Notes: generated by a model not told the origin, from the sequence alone. Counted from the stretch's first letter, positions 38,661-48,810 are shown. The stretch: 64,000 nucleotides of DNA from Plecoglossus altivelis (GCA_036571765.1 BROE01000014.1:15858686-15922685); one strand, 5' to 3'. Numbers and translations: made by a program.

Positions 38661-40939
38661 CAACAGAGGGTAAAGATGTGTTTTTGTGAACATATGTCCA
38701 ATGTTCACATCAGATAAAGAAGTGAGTGTTGGCACCAAGCTGCAGTTTGGATAGCAGGATGTTGGGCCCACTAACCGTTACACGGGCCCGACGCCTTCTC
38801 TTGGCATCCTGTGCCTGCGAGTGGGTGAGGGCGTGTCTTTTCAGCGTGCCAGCCTGGGCGAAGCGCTTGCCACACACGGGGCAGGGGTAAGGCTTAGTGC
38901 CCATGTGGGTCAGACTGTGGCGCAGAAGGTTGGGCGACGAGGCAAACGACTTGTTGCACACCTTTATAATAACAAGCATTATGTCAACGTCAAGGGCAAC
39001 ATCAACACTGCAGTACTATAACTGAACACACCGTTTGAATGTACTCTGGTTGCCGCTGTGAAACGATATGGTGGGTCGATATCCTGAGCTGCCCTGTTGG
39101 CTGATGAGAGAGGGGGAGGAGTCGTCTAGACAGCACTCACCTTGCAGGTGAAGAGCTTCTCTCCGGTGTGGCTGAAGACGTGAGCTCGCAGGAAGACCCG
39201 GCGGGTGAAGGTCTTGCCGCAGTGAGGGCAGACGTGGGGGAGGGGCGTCCTGGACCAGTCCTGGAGCAGCTTGGCTGGGGGGGGCAGGTTGCTGGTGTCA
39301 GAGGGGGGGGGCTGGCTGGGAGCCTCGCTCTCCGTCACCTGCCTGTCCTCAAGATCCTCGTTAGCGACGGACTTGGCACTGTTGGCTTCTGATGATGCAG
39401 GGAGAAGGGACAGTTAAAGACCGGAACGAGACAGAATGGACAGTGACAGACCGAAGTGACAGAAGGGATAGAGACAGAATGGACAGTGACACAATGGAAA
39501 GAGACAGTTGTGAAAGGACTCTTAGTTTGCACTAGCCTATAACTTGTGTGTTTAAACTCACCGAATGTCAAAATCATCAAGCGTTAAAGCAAACCTAACC
39601 TAACACTACACTCTAATAACTACCTGATATTAAAAAGATTCAAATGACCTTTAAGCGTGTTCATGCTGAGGATCCTAATGGTGGGCGTGGCCCTCCTGGG
39701 CGGGGCTTGGCCCGCAGCGGCAGGGGGTGACAGCGTCCTCTTCTGGGTCTTGGCAGGGGAGGCAGCGGCGGTGGAACCGGGCACCGCGTGTTCCGCCCTG
39801 GCCACTGGAGCGGAGCGGTGTTGGCGGCGGTGGTAGAGGTACTGGGTGGTGTTCATGAAGCCCAGGCCACACTGGGAGCACAGGTGGAGGGTCTTCTCTA
39901 ACCCGTGCTCCTGTGCTCGGTGGGCCGACAGCTCCTCCTCTGAGCTGCAGGCGTTTCCGCACTCGGCGCACAGCAGGGTGGGAACGGGCGCCGCGGTCAA
40001 CGCCGCCGCGTCCGGACACAGCCCCCCCTCGGTCCCGTTGCTCTGGACGCCGGACACCCCCTCGAAGTCGGCGATGGACTCTTCCACCACCTCTTCCTGC
40101 GCGGGGGCGTCCTCCTGAACGGGGGGGTCGGAGGCGTCTCTGACCGCGTCCCTGGCCCGCTCCTCGCCAAGCTGGCGGTGCTGCTTGCGGTGGTAGAGGA
40201 AGAGGGTGGTGTTGAGGAAGCTCTCCCCACACACGGTGCAGCGGTGCAGGGCTTCCTCCAGGCCGTGCTGGGCCTTGCGGTGGGACACCAGCTCGGACAC
40301 CAGGGCGAAGCAGGCCCCGCAGTCCACGCACAGCAGGCTGGAGGGGGGCTTGAGCTTCTTGACGACCCCTCGTCTCCGGGGGGTGGAGCCGTCCTCCAGT
40401 TCTGGCTCGGACGGGTCCTGGGGGGCGGGGGCATCAGGCTGAGATGGGGGATCTGGAGCGGCGTGCGTAGCAGCGGTTGAACTCGCAGCGTGGCTCTGCT
40501 CCTCCATGTGTTCTTCCCCTGGGACAGGCTCACCTGGGATCTGCTGGGCCTCAGCACCTTCCTCTGGGTGTTGCTCGTCCTGGTCGGAGCCGTGTGGTTC
40601 TAACTCTCCTGTTCCGGCCTCCGTGTCCCCGTCCGGAGCTGCCTCTGAGCCAGGCTGCGTCTGGAAGACTTCCAGGTCGGGTCCTGGGTCTTGGTCAGGC
40701 TGAGCTCTGTCTTCCAGACAGTGTCCTTCCTTGCGATGCTTCTGCCACATGGGCAGAGCGTTGAACAGGGAGTTACAGTCGCCGCACTGGTAGAGGATGC
40801 GCGGCTGGTCGGAGAACGAGGGCTTCCTGGGGCTTCCTGGGGCCTGGAGGGAAGTGCTGGACACAGGGTAGACCAGCGACACCACGGACTGGGCCTGGAC
40901 GGCTGTGGGGGACGCATCCGCCTGAGTGGTGAGGTCCTG
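31054..40939 (-). CDS. multi-C2H2 zinc-finger gene, seven exons found, 5' end missing
   Basis: Probable nuclear transcription-factor-like protein. Exons at 40939-39649, 39388-39141, 38961-38776 and 38464-38367 join in phase, as do 33881-33733, 33247-32960 and 31647-31054. The two blocks do not join in phase (38367 ends with two extra bases, while 33881 needs one), so an exon is missing between them. About twelve to thirteen C2H2 fingers are visible. The long first exon carries two duplicated finger pairs with an F.NTT..LYHR..H signature, seen in ZNF574/ZNF526-type proteins. The last exon has three clustered fingers with GEKP-type linkers and a hydrophobic/acidic tail ending in EFIVEETV. The start codon was not found upstream of 40939. 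I cannot name the orthologue. Confidence 0.82.
31650..31895. repeat. GGAGGAGGAGGCGCA-type minisatellite at the exon G acceptor
   Basis: A GGAGGAGG/GGCACAGGGA mosaic array directly upstream (in transcript sense) of exon G. The transcript strand is pyrimidine-rich. Confidence 0.85.
32248..32959. other. zinc-finger intron F-G, repeats only
   Basis: Contains a GT-rich minisatellite (32440-32645, units such as GTGTGTGTGTTGAGAT) and an ACCAGGACTAGACCAG-type short array (32785-32860). No exon is seen. Confidence 0.7.
32960..33247 (-). CDS. zinc-finger gene, exon F (three fingers)
   Basis: 288 nt, phase 0-0. Starts MECDLCGHRCMTQEGLDLHR, then a finger with C-x4-C spacing (CPLSPCRRRFASSSALAEHV), then FHCQICGKDFAYTSTFNVHM with RIHTDERPFG. 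Acceptor CTCCCTCCAG|ATGG, donor TTTGGG|GTGAGG. Confidence 0.88.
33249..33570. repeat. GA-rich 26-bp array in zinc-finger intron E-F
   Basis: Copies of GAGAGAGACAGAGACACAGA with GTGGGA, preceded by GGAA/GAGG tracts. It abuts the exon F acceptor and is CU-rich in the transcript. Confidence 0.85.
33733..33881 (-). CDS. zinc-finger gene, exon E
   Basis: 149 nt. Acceptor TCCTCCCCAG|AT. It encodes KEPASCPHCWAQFVNQSVLD followed by IHLQRC (a C2HC-like finger), then a Gly/Arg stretch GRGRGQGRGRSTGQ. The donor CAG|GTGTGC is fair. The first two bases need one base from the previous exon, which exon D does not supply. Confidence 0.7.
33872..34003. repeat. three tandem copies of an exon E acceptor segment
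   Basis: A 36-37 bp unit (plus strand CTGGGGAGGACAAGAGGTCA, CACAGCTGCTCCTTAT) is repeated three times. The unit includes the branch/pyrimidine/AG region and the first bases of exon E. Two copies keep the CCCAG|ATAAGG acceptor, and the middle one has CTG instead of CAG. Confidence 0.85.
34004..36200. other. intronic or intergenic, no confident gene
   Basis: Contains a CA/GTACAC microsatellite at 34158-34240, a G run at 34428-34441, unique sequence with homeodomain-like TAATTA words at 34600-34960, and irregular low-copy sequence at 35.2-36.1 kb. No exon was recognised apart from the SEL1-like one just to the right. Confidence 0.6.
36204..36323 (-). CDS. isolated SEL1-repeat-like coding exon
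   Basis: A 120-nt, phase 0-0 open segment bounded by a strong acceptor (TGTGTCTCTCTGCAG|GCC) and donor (GCTGAG|GTAAAC). It encodes AYVESVYLNNEEVLRLQTNE, NHDLFHWLKLQARNGAADAE. The FHWLKLQARNGAADAE end resembles the helix-turn of SEL1-like repeats (xWLxxQAxxGxxxAx), as in SEL1L-type proteins. No neighbouring SEL1 exons were found. It lies in the zinc-finger gene's interval on the same strand. An overlapping plus-strand exon (36175-36302) is also possible but reads less like protein. Confidence 0.45.
36409..36945. repeat. 12-14 bp GATGGTGGTGAG / CATCGTGGTGAG array
   Basis: About 40 copies mixing GATGGTGGTGAGGG, CATCGTGGTGAGGG and CATATCGTGGTGAGGG variants. The His/Ser/Pro-rich minus-strand frames here are repeat artefacts. 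Confidence 0.9.
36946..38224. other. intronic, no recognised exon
   Basis: Holds unique sequence at 36946-37690 with a G run at 37355-37366, a CT-rich tract at 37725-37890, and GGAGGGGGAAGGGAGGC units at 37975-38040. An exon that would repair the phase break (length 3n+2) could lie here, but I did not identify one. Confidence 0.6.
38225..38364. repeat. GGTGAGGCTGGAGG minisatellite at the exon D donor
   Basis: Eight or so variants of GGTGAGGCTGGAGGCGGGAG run up to the exon D donor site. It forms the first part of the intron where the phase break occurs. Confidence 0.8.
38367..38464 (-). CDS. zinc-finger gene, exon D (half finger, phase problem downstream)
   Basis: 98 nt. It encodes QRAPEESDGGYKLFSCPNCT and then ARFQTEEQLQDH plus two bases. 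The second zinc-binding histidine of this finger is not in the exon. Acceptor CTGTCCAGCAG is again a tandem pair, and the donor is CACAG|GTATGC. The following intron starts in a tandem repeat. Confidence 0.75.
38776..38961 (-). CDS. zinc-finger gene, exon C
   Basis: 186 nt, phase 0-0. VCNKSFASSPNLLRHSLTH completes the finger begun in the previous exon. KPYPCPVCGKRFAQAGTLKR with HALTH is the next. A basic stretch KRRRRARVT follows and could act as a nuclear localisation signal. The acceptor (TTATTATAAAG) has a poor pyrimidine tract. Donor ACG|GTTAGT. Confidence 0.8.
39141..39388 (-). CDS. zinc-finger gene, exon B
   Basis: 248 nt. G|AA gives Glu, then ANSAKSVANEDLEDRQVTES, a Pro-rich linker, and the finger HVCPHCGKTFTRRVFLRAHV with FSH. 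It ends GEKLFTCK, the first half of a finger completed by the next exon. Acceptor CATCATCAG, donor TGCAAG|GTGAGT. Confidence 0.85.
39649..40939 (-). CDS. zinc-finger gene, long exon A (five fingers, acidic linker)
   Basis: A 1291-nt exon. Acceptor CTCTAACAGCAG|GACCTC is a tandem NAGNAG. It encodes QDLTTQADASPTAVQAQ, then one finger (LYQCGDCNSLFNALPMWQKH), a roughly 130-residue Asp/Glu/Pro-rich linker, and two copies of a two-finger module at 40339-40166 and 39979-39806. It leaves in phase 1 at AAAG|GTCATT, a weak donor supported by phase agreement with the next exon. No in-frame ATG is usable as a start, so a 5' coding exon must exist. Confidence 0.85.
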
Positions 40940-40941
40940 CT

Positions 40942-41092
40942 GTTAGAGGAGAGAGGGAGGGAAGGTGGGAGAGAGGGAGGGAAGGTGGGAGAGAGGGAGG
41001 GAAGGTGGGAGAGAGGGAGGGAAGGTGGGAGAGAGGGAGGGTAGGAGAGGGAAGGTGGGAGAGAGGGAGGGAAGGTGGGAGGGAAGGGCAAG
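40942..41092. repeat. 20-bp GA-rich array at the exon A acceptor
   Basis: About seven copies of GAGGGAGGGAAGGTGGGAGA directly upstream of exon A in transcript sense. Confidence 0.88.
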
Positions 41093-41445
41093 GGGGTTAG
41101 CGAGAGCAGCTGTGTGTTCCTCTGGGGCAGCGTGGCAGACATGGGAGATAAGAGGCTGGCTGGGGCGATGAATATCACAGGCCCATCAGCCAGGGGTCAG
41201 GGAGGGCTCGCTACTCCGGCCGTTTGGATGATACGGGCAGAAACGCACAGCTCAAGGTCAAGGGTAACGGCAGTTTATTCCGGAAGCAGCTGGGCATCGA
41301 GGGGGGGGGGGGGGGGGGCGGGTGTCACATGATAATCGGTTCAGTTTTGTGTTCGGTAAAGAATATTTGATTTGTGGAAGAAAAACAAAACAACAACAAC
41401 ACTGGACTAGATCAGGGCTGGTCCTCACTGTTCCCGGAGATTCTC

Positions 41446-41620
41446 CACTCTGACCCCTGTCTGAGGATACATGACACCAGCACTCTGACCCCTGTCTGAG
41501 GATACATGACACCAGCACCCTGACCCCTGTCTGAGGATACATGACACCAGCACTCTGACCCCTGTCTGAGGATACATGACACCAGCACTCTGACCCCTGT
41601 CTGAGGATACATGACACCAG
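41446..41620. repeat. 35-bp repeat, five copies
   Basis: Unit CACTCTGACCCCTGTCTGAG, GATACATGACACCAG, in perfect register with one substitution. Confidence 0.95.
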
Positions 41621-41706
41621 CCTGTACGGTACACCAGCTACATCTTCAAATGAAGATGACTGGATTATAGTTGGAAGCGTTGCTGCAGAGACGTCAAGCT
41701 AGTAGC

Positions 41707-41842
41707 CCCCTGGCTACTAGCTAATGCTCTGGTGCACAGGCCCCTGGCTACTAGCTAATGCTCTGGTGCACAGGCCCCTGGCTACTAGCTAATGCTCTGG
41801 TGCACAGGCTCCTGGCTACTAGCTAATGCTCTGGTGCAGAAG
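41707..41842. repeat. 34-bp repeat, four copies
   Basis: Unit CCCCTGGCTACTAGCTAATG, CTCTGGTGCACAGG, with two or three substitutions in the last copy. Confidence 0.95.
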
Positions 41843-42861
41843 CTCTCACTGGCAAAATAACAAATCACTAGCATCTTATCTTACTCACGCTCTAACATGT
41901 GGGTGGAATCGTTGCAAGAAATCAGCCAATCGGGTGTCCAACATACAGATTGGGGGTTGCGAGTAGGCAACGTTTCCCAGAATGCACTAAGCGACGACAA
42001 CGAGAATCCGTTTCAATATCTCCAGTAATAATGCTAATAATCACAGCAACGTAACACTGTTGATGCCTCACTAACAGAAGCCGTCTGCAGTTATTTGAAA
42101 CCAAATGTTAATAAACTGGCGCTAAAGATACTGTTGCAATCCGAGACAGGAGAAACCAATAGAAACCATCTAACACAAGTCTTGTGTGGTGTCATGAGAG
42201 TTAGCAGTGATGAGGTAACATTTTCAAAATAGATTCCAGTCGAGTAACTCCATCTTACCGCACAAACAAAATATTCGACTATCATTACGTTAATGGACTT
42301 AATCACTGATTGGACTCTGGGAAATGTGCTGGAAGAAAAGGAGGAGGAAGAAAAAAAATAAAAAACTACAACTGTGTAAACATGTGATTAAATCAAATGG
42401 AGGAAGCGGGTCGTTCTAGCACGCCACGCTTGTCTTCAGGAGCGCTGCATCTTCACAAAGTGTACTGAAATATGGAATATGCATAAACATGTGTGACTAC
42501 ATCGATTGAAGAGCAGGGCATTTTGACGGCCTCTGTCCCTCTTCAATGGTACTTGATCTTTTCCCCTCTGGTGGGGAAGATTGCTAAATCACACACATAA
42601 TACAAATAGTTTCTACATCTGTGTTGATCTTCCATCTTAAATTATAAAAATGGTCCCGGAGCCTCATTTCCTTCAAGCTCGTTTCCCATAATTACAGTTC
42701 GGAGTGTCGGAATTACTATTCAGAGGATATGAGGGAGGGGAAGGTGATTCCGAATATAATAACATCCCTAATTCATTTGATATGTAAACACCTCGTGTTT
42801 TGCAGCAATGTCGCCTTTATGTTACCACGAAATCCTTCTAATCCAGCTACAGCAGTGAGTG

Positions 42862-43212
42862 TGGTCGTGAGGCAGAACACCAGCAGAACTATACTGCCTC
42901 CAGAACAGAGGCAGAACACCAGCAGAACCCTGCTGCCTCCAGAGGTAGAACACCAGCAGAACCCTACTGCCTCCAGAACAGAGGCAGAACACCAGCAGAA
43001 CCCTACTGCCTCCAGAACAGAGGCAGAACACCGGCAGAACTCTGCTGGCTCCAGAGGCAGAACACCAGCAGAACCCTACTGCCTCCAGAACAGAGGCAGA
43101 ACACCGGCAGAACCCTGCTGCCTCCAGAGGCAGAACACCAGCAGAACCCTGCTGCCTCCAGAACAGAGGCAGAACACCAGCAGAACCCTGCTGCCTCCAG
43201 AGGCAGAACCCC
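42862..43212. repeat. composite 26/39-bp array AGGCAGAACACCAGCAGAAC
   Basis: About ten copies alternating between a long unit (with CCTCCAGAACAG) and a short unit (CCTCCAG only), an indel-based higher-order pattern. Confidence 0.9.
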
Positions 43213-44244
43213 ATCATGCTCCTTCCTTGTCTCTGTCTGTGATTCATGTGTGAGGAGACCAATAAGCGATCCATCAGTAGAGGGCATGTACTGAGCGATG
43301 CTTCACTCACACGCAAGCTCCCCACCCCCCCTTCTCCATAGCAACTCAAGATGCAATCTGCCTATCACTTGTGACACCATACTTTATGGCCCTGAGCTGC
43401 AAGTGAAGACATTCGGTCTCTCTCCCTCCCCCCTCTATCTCTCTACCCCCTCTCCCTCTATACCCTGTGTCTCTCCCTTCCCCCTCCACCCCTTTCTTTT
43501 ACTCTCCACCTCTCTCCCTCCCTCCCCTACTCTCCTCTCTCTCCCTTCCTACCCTCCCTCCCCCCCACCCCTCTCTCCCTCCCCACCCCTCTCTCTCCCT
43601 TCCCCCCCACCCCCCCCTCACTCTCCCCTCCTCCTCCTCTCTCCTCCCTCCCGCCCTCTCTCCCTCTCCCTCTCTGACACCCCCACCCCACCCCCTCACT
43701 CTCCCTCCCTCCCTCCCTCTCTCTCTGTGCGCTCTGGAACACGTCACTGATGAGGGCTGTGCGTCTTGTTTCTGTATCCGCCAGGCTTACTGTAGCTATC
43801 ACAGGAACAAGGACAGCAGCACACCAGCAGCGCTCACGCCAAGTATGACTCAACCACAGTCCAACGTTTCCACTCATTACAGAACCTGCGACGCCACCGA
43901 GATGGAGTCAGGATTCTTTCTAAAACTTGCGGATTAACAGAGCCGAACATCGTTCCTGTTGAAATTGAGCCCAAAAAGGCCCCGGAGCAGAGTAATGTAA
44001 TCCATACATTACTTCGCTCTCCAAGACTCAGATAACAGATTTCTTCACCAATTGTCATCACTGTACTTAAATACGCATAGCGTGTCAAACTACTGGTCTG
44101 TTGAAGGAAGCTACTCTGAAGAGATGTGAACTGCCCCTTTGTAAAGAACACTATCTCAGCTCACTGAGCATTGGAGACAGTGCAGGCATATCTGGTCGCT
44201 GTAGAGCGAGCTTTGAGCTGTCCACGGCCATGGCGGCTGGAGGG

Positions 44245-44770
44245 AGGGAAGGAGGGAGACAGAAAGAGAAGACAGCCAGAGAATGAGACAGAGATACAGA
44301 TAAAGACACAGAGAGACAGGGAGAGAGAGAGAGAGAGACAGGGAGAGAGAGAACGGGGAGGGAGAGAGACAGAGTGGGGAGAGAGAGAGGCTGGGGGGGA
44401 GACAGGAGAGAGACAGGAGCGAGAGAGACAAGGAGGAGATTAGACAGGAGACAAGACAGGAGGGAGAAGAGAACAGGGGACAGACAGGGGAGAGAGAACA
44501 GGGGGAGAGACAGGGAGAAGAGACAGGGGGGAGAGAGACATGGGGGAGAAGAGACAAGGGGGAGAGAGACAGGGGGGAGAGAGACAGGGGGGAGAGAGAC
44601 AGAGAGAGAGACAGGGGACAGAGACAGGAAGGAGAGAGACAGGGGGAGAGAGTACAGGGGGAGAGAGAACAGGGGGGGAGAGACAGGAGGAGAGAGACAG
44701 GGGGAGAGAGACAGGGGGACAGAAAGGGGGAGAGAGACAGAGGGAGACAGACAGGGGAGAGAGATATGGT
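44245..44770. repeat. about 525-bp purine-rich (GA) tract
   Basis: Units such as GGGGGAGAGAGACAG. Nearly all purine on the plus strand, with mirror symmetry at short scale. Confidence 0.88.
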
Positions 44771-45829
44771 GATTGGTTAGACTAGAACAAGGGCTCTCAG
44801 ACTTTAGGGGGGCTTCAGCACCCCTTTCCCTGGTTTCTGAATCCAAGTTCTCCCTGTTCTAATTTATATTGTCTACGTACAAACATTTACCCATAGTTTC
44901 AGGAACTACCCGTTTTTCCATTCTCTCTCACGTACACCCCCCACGTACGACCCCCATCTACCCCCATATGACCTCCACACACCCCCTATACGACCCCCTA
45001 TATGACCTCCACACACACCCTATACGACCCCCACGCACCCCCTATAGGACCTCCACGCACCAAGCAAGGGTTAACATCAGTGTTGCGTCGAATTTGTGTG
45101 CAAATGATTCGAAAACCTTGAAGGGTTCTAAATGTTGACTCCGATGTCGCTGCTGCCCTCTCCTGTCCAAAATAGGCTCAGCTGCAGTTACGTCAACACG
45201 AAGAAACTACCTGACAGACCAACTGGAATGAACTGTCAGAAGGTGTTCAAATGCCACCGATCTACCGAGCTTGTCTGACAACCCACGTGTGAAGTTCCAC
45301 AGACCACATCAAGTAGAGCGGCTTTAATTACACACCTTCGAGACGCATAATTACCCTCTGAATTGCGCGTCTAACTCTGTCTGACCATCAAGTGGCTTCC
45401 CAGTGGCTCAGCAGGTCTGGTTCCTTCTGCAGTGAGCAGACAGAACGGGTCAGCTTGAGTGGGGTAACGTGTCTGGCGTCGTTTACATCTTGGGTGTCTC
45501 GGTGGACAGTGATGCATAAAAGACGTGTGTGGCTTCATCGCTATCAGGGCGGATGTGGAGTTATAAACAATTGGGTAAGTTTGACGTTATAGTGACAAAC
45601 CGAAATCCGAACTAATTGCTTGTAACGATAACTTTTGTCAACTCTTTATTACACTGTGAATTCGTATAAATAGAAGACACGGTTATCTATAGATTACTGA
45701 ATGATTTGAAAAGAATTAAGAACATGAATGAGACTAGAACTTTCGAATAATGTTATCTGGTAGTGATCTAGCTGTGTGTACAACTAGCATTACCAAGGTC
45801 TCGGTCAGTAAAATGACCACGATAGCTTC

Positions 45830-45960
45830 AGCGCCAAAAAGAGATGGCGGATATTACTGGTAGCAATCAAAGTTAGCCTAGGTTGCTAACGCAGCAAGCT
45901 AAAGCTAACGTCGTTAGCTGGTTTAGCCGCGGAAGTATTAACATTCTTATCGTATAAATG
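45830..45960. promoter_or_regulatory. promoter-like patch (YY1- and ETS-type motifs)
   Basis: GAGATGGCGG at 45841-45850 resembles the YY1 element often found just downstream of start sites. GCGGAAGT near 45929 resembles an ETS site. GCTAAC/GTTAGC words are dense. It could be the zinc-finger gene's promoter on the minus strand, but the motif orientation favours plus. Unproven. Confidence 0.25.
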
Positions 45961-46811
45961 TTTTACGTTCAGTGTAAAGTCGCTTGCGAACCAGCTAACT
46001 TCACTCCACCACTAGTCAGCCGACAGTCGCTCTTCCACATGTATTTTTTCTCTTCTTTGCTGAAAGAAGCAACCGAAGAAGAAGGGTGGTGTTTCGCTTC
46101 TTCGGTGGTGTAATGGCGTCCGTCTGTTCAATGCAAACGTTGAACGTCTCCCCCCGTTGAGACTCCACAATATATATATGTACACAAAACCCTTTCCCAC
46201 GTGTAAAAGTGACACTAGCGGTATGACAAATAAAAGTAATATAGTGACCCAAAAAAACTCACCGAACTAGTATGCGGTACTACGTATCTTCCCAGGAATA
46301 TGTTCCTTACAGTGAAACAGTTTTTTGTAACATGCTAACAAGGCTTCATCCGATAGGCTGAACTAGAACCAATAGCATTCGTCTACACAAAATAGCCCAC
46401 TTGACGTCTGCGGGCAATGTGCAGTCCCCAAATTGGTCGACATTATAGGCTTGGTGTTTGTGTTCGTTCGAATTAATTCATCGATGTAATATGTTTAATT
46501 AAAGACATCCTCTATACATTGTTAAGTGTCTGATTCGCGTTTTATTTCTTTTCTTTTTTGTACAGACTAAAGCACCAGGTGGTTCGAAAGAAATTGGACA
46601 ACTTCTGTCCAATCGGGAAAATACTAATTATAAGTCCTTTATCAGTAATATCTTTTCGGCGCAAATTATGTAGCTGGAGAGAGTTAGGCCTGCAAAGTGA
46701 CATGCAGTACCCCAGAGGTCTTTAATTACACATTGAGGTTTAATCCCAAAGCGATTAATTGTACATTTCAAGCATGGGTCTAATTATTATTTTTAATGGC
46801 TTAACCCAGCC

Positions 46812-46840
46812 GTTAAAGGACTGCATCACAGTCCTTTAAC
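46812..46840. other. perfect 12-bp hairpin with 5-nt loop
   Basis: GTTAAAGGACTG, CATCA, CAGTCCTTTAAC. It is a perfect inverted repeat in unique sequence. No U-run or gene context assigns it a role. Confidence 0.8.
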
Positions 46841-47374
46841 TCTTAAAGTTCGTGGAAATGCCTCATTCTACTCACCTACTCAACTTCTTTCCCTGTATTA
46901 CGTTTTGCACTCTTAACGCCCTTCTTGGTGATTGAGAAGAGGAACCGCTATCTCATATCGTTTAACCTGAGTCCAAAAAGGTATTAAAGAGTTAGCCGGG
47001 CAAACCGCCAGCGAGTCTGGGCCCCATCAATCTCCACTGAAGCTATGTAAACTGCAGAATAACATTATTCAACCTTGACACCTATCGGGGAAGCTGAGGA
47101 CATTGCGGATACGTGCTCTGCAATGAGACATATATAGATCTGAGGGGGTAGAGTGCCCCTGATGACTATTGGACGTTAGAACTGTTTCCCCCCTTTCGTT
47201 ATACCACTTCTCTCCCAACTGAACACCTATCCAGGTCTCTCTTCCTTTCCTAGTCTCTCCATGTCGCCCGGCCTCTTTCCTGCATTCCACCTCTCTCTCT
47301 CTACAGCCTTCCTGCTCTCTCATCGTCGTTACGGGTTAGATCTCTTGCCACGCAGCTGAGGGTGGCAGAGGGTG

Positions 47375-47645
47375 GATCAAATCCCAGAACTTACCCTATA
47401 CTTGAGTACAGCTGGACCTAAGAGGTAGACTTTCAAGGTTAGAAAGGATTTTCACTAAAAGCTCCAGGCAGCTCAGCGTTTCTGGAAGAGTCTATAAGTA
47501 TGTTCTTTGGAACACGGGAGAAAAGAGAAGATAGGGAGCCGGAGTCTGGAGTCTCGGTCCAGAGGATTAAAATGCGACCGCAGGATTTACTACGTTACTT
47601 CTTAGGTCCAGCTGTACTCGTATAGAGTAAGTTCTGGGATTTGAT
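47375..47645. repeat. foldback element with about 47-bp inverted arms
   Basis: The left arm (47375-47422) begins GATCAAATCCCAGAACTTAC and ends GTACAGCTGGACCTAAG. The right arm (47601-47645) is its reverse complement with about one mismatch and a 2-bp indel. The loop is about 180 bp without coding capacity. It may be a MITE, but no clear target duplication is visible. Confidence 0.75.
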
Positions 47646-48270
47646 CAGGATTTACTTTAAGGTTTTTTACGTTACATCCTGCTCTCCCCTGACCCCCTAA
47701 GAGCAGGTGAATCATGTCTGATGGAGAGTTTGGATTGGAATTCTTTAGAGGGGTGTTTCGTAGAAGACACCTGTTCCATTCTGAACTGAGAACGGAGACA
47801 CAGGCCTCACGCACTTGCCCAGAACCTGCGGAGGACGTGCCCAGGGTCAGCGATTCATCTCAGCTATGACTCAAACCAGTCACGACTAAATCTCCTTTTC
47901 AGAAACAGCCTTCTCTCCCGTCTGTAAACCACCGTCTTTAGACACAGGAAGATCGCACATCTTTTCCTCTTGGGAAGGATGTCGTTGTCACTCACTGGAC
48001 TTTTTACAGATAAACCGAAAGCATTGAGATCTTACTAACCCGAGAGCTGTTGTGGCGTTCTAGCGTGCTCTGTCACCTGACATGTGATTACACTGTTCTC
48101 TCACCATAAATGTGTTATATCCTCTGTAAACGTGATAGAAAACGCTCGCTAAAATGAAGAACGTCTCCGTTAGAGCGATGGTTGGACGTTGCGCTGTTTT
48201 CCCAACGCTGGGCAACTTGAAGACATCCGTGTTGGTAACACACGCTTGAAACGGGGAACAGTTTCATATC

Positions 48271-48276
48271 TTTATT
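48271..48276 (-). terminator. gsk3a: candidate gsk3a polyadenylation signal AATAAA
   Basis: The plus strand reads TTTATT, so the minus strand reads AATAAA. It is a plausible distal hexamer downstream of the gsk3a stop codon. No transcript evidence is available here. Confidence 0.35.
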
Positions 48277-48810
48277 AATGAGTTTAATTATTTATACCAA
48301 CAAACGAAAACACAGTCTCTCTCCCTCCGTCCCTCTCTCTCTCTCCATCATCCCCTTCCTTCGTAACCGTTCCATTTCCAGACATCTCATCCTGGTAGGA
48401 TGATGGAGGAGCAGGACTGCAACAAATTAAAAACCAATGCATGACAGAAAAGATGTATTTTTTTTGTTGTTTTTTTGTTTGTTTTTTAAACAGAAAGCAG
48501 TAAGAGAACACATCTCTTCATATCAGGAAACATAAGGGGGCTCAGAGTTCTGCGAAATGTAGCCACACTCCCGAACAACACACACGCGCATGCACACACA
48601 CGCACGCACACGCATGCACGCACACACACGCGCACGCACGCACACACATTCTGGTCGCTCTCAATAGGTCATTCATAGATTTGTGTCCGCACGCACATGA
48701 ACCTGGAACTAACAGGTTTGTCCCACTACAGTCGTACTAAAAACAATAAAAGAAAAACAGGGGTCAGTGAGATGCAGGGGATGGTAAAGGTTGTGGACCA
48801 GAGGCTAACA

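Larger units (their letters stand above)
41093..48249. other. region between the zinc-finger gene and gsk3a; upstream exon(s) not found
   Basis: Should contain the missing 5' exon(s) and promoter of the zinc-finger gene. It holds several minisatellites (listed separately), a C/T tract (43415-43730), a purine tract (44245-44770), a CCTATACGACCCCCA-type array (44940-45065), and unique sequence at 45.1-48.2 kb. No further coding exon was recognised. Confidence 0.6.

Noticed and set aside
39675..40557. Arg/Gly/Pro-rich alternative frames within zinc-finger exon A
   Set aside because: They are GC-rich shadows of the finger-coding frame.
41075..41178. Possible first coding exon of the zinc-finger gene (MSATLPQRNTQLLS)
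   Set aside because: No GT donor follows in any frame, and the frame runs straight into the 20-bp repeat array.
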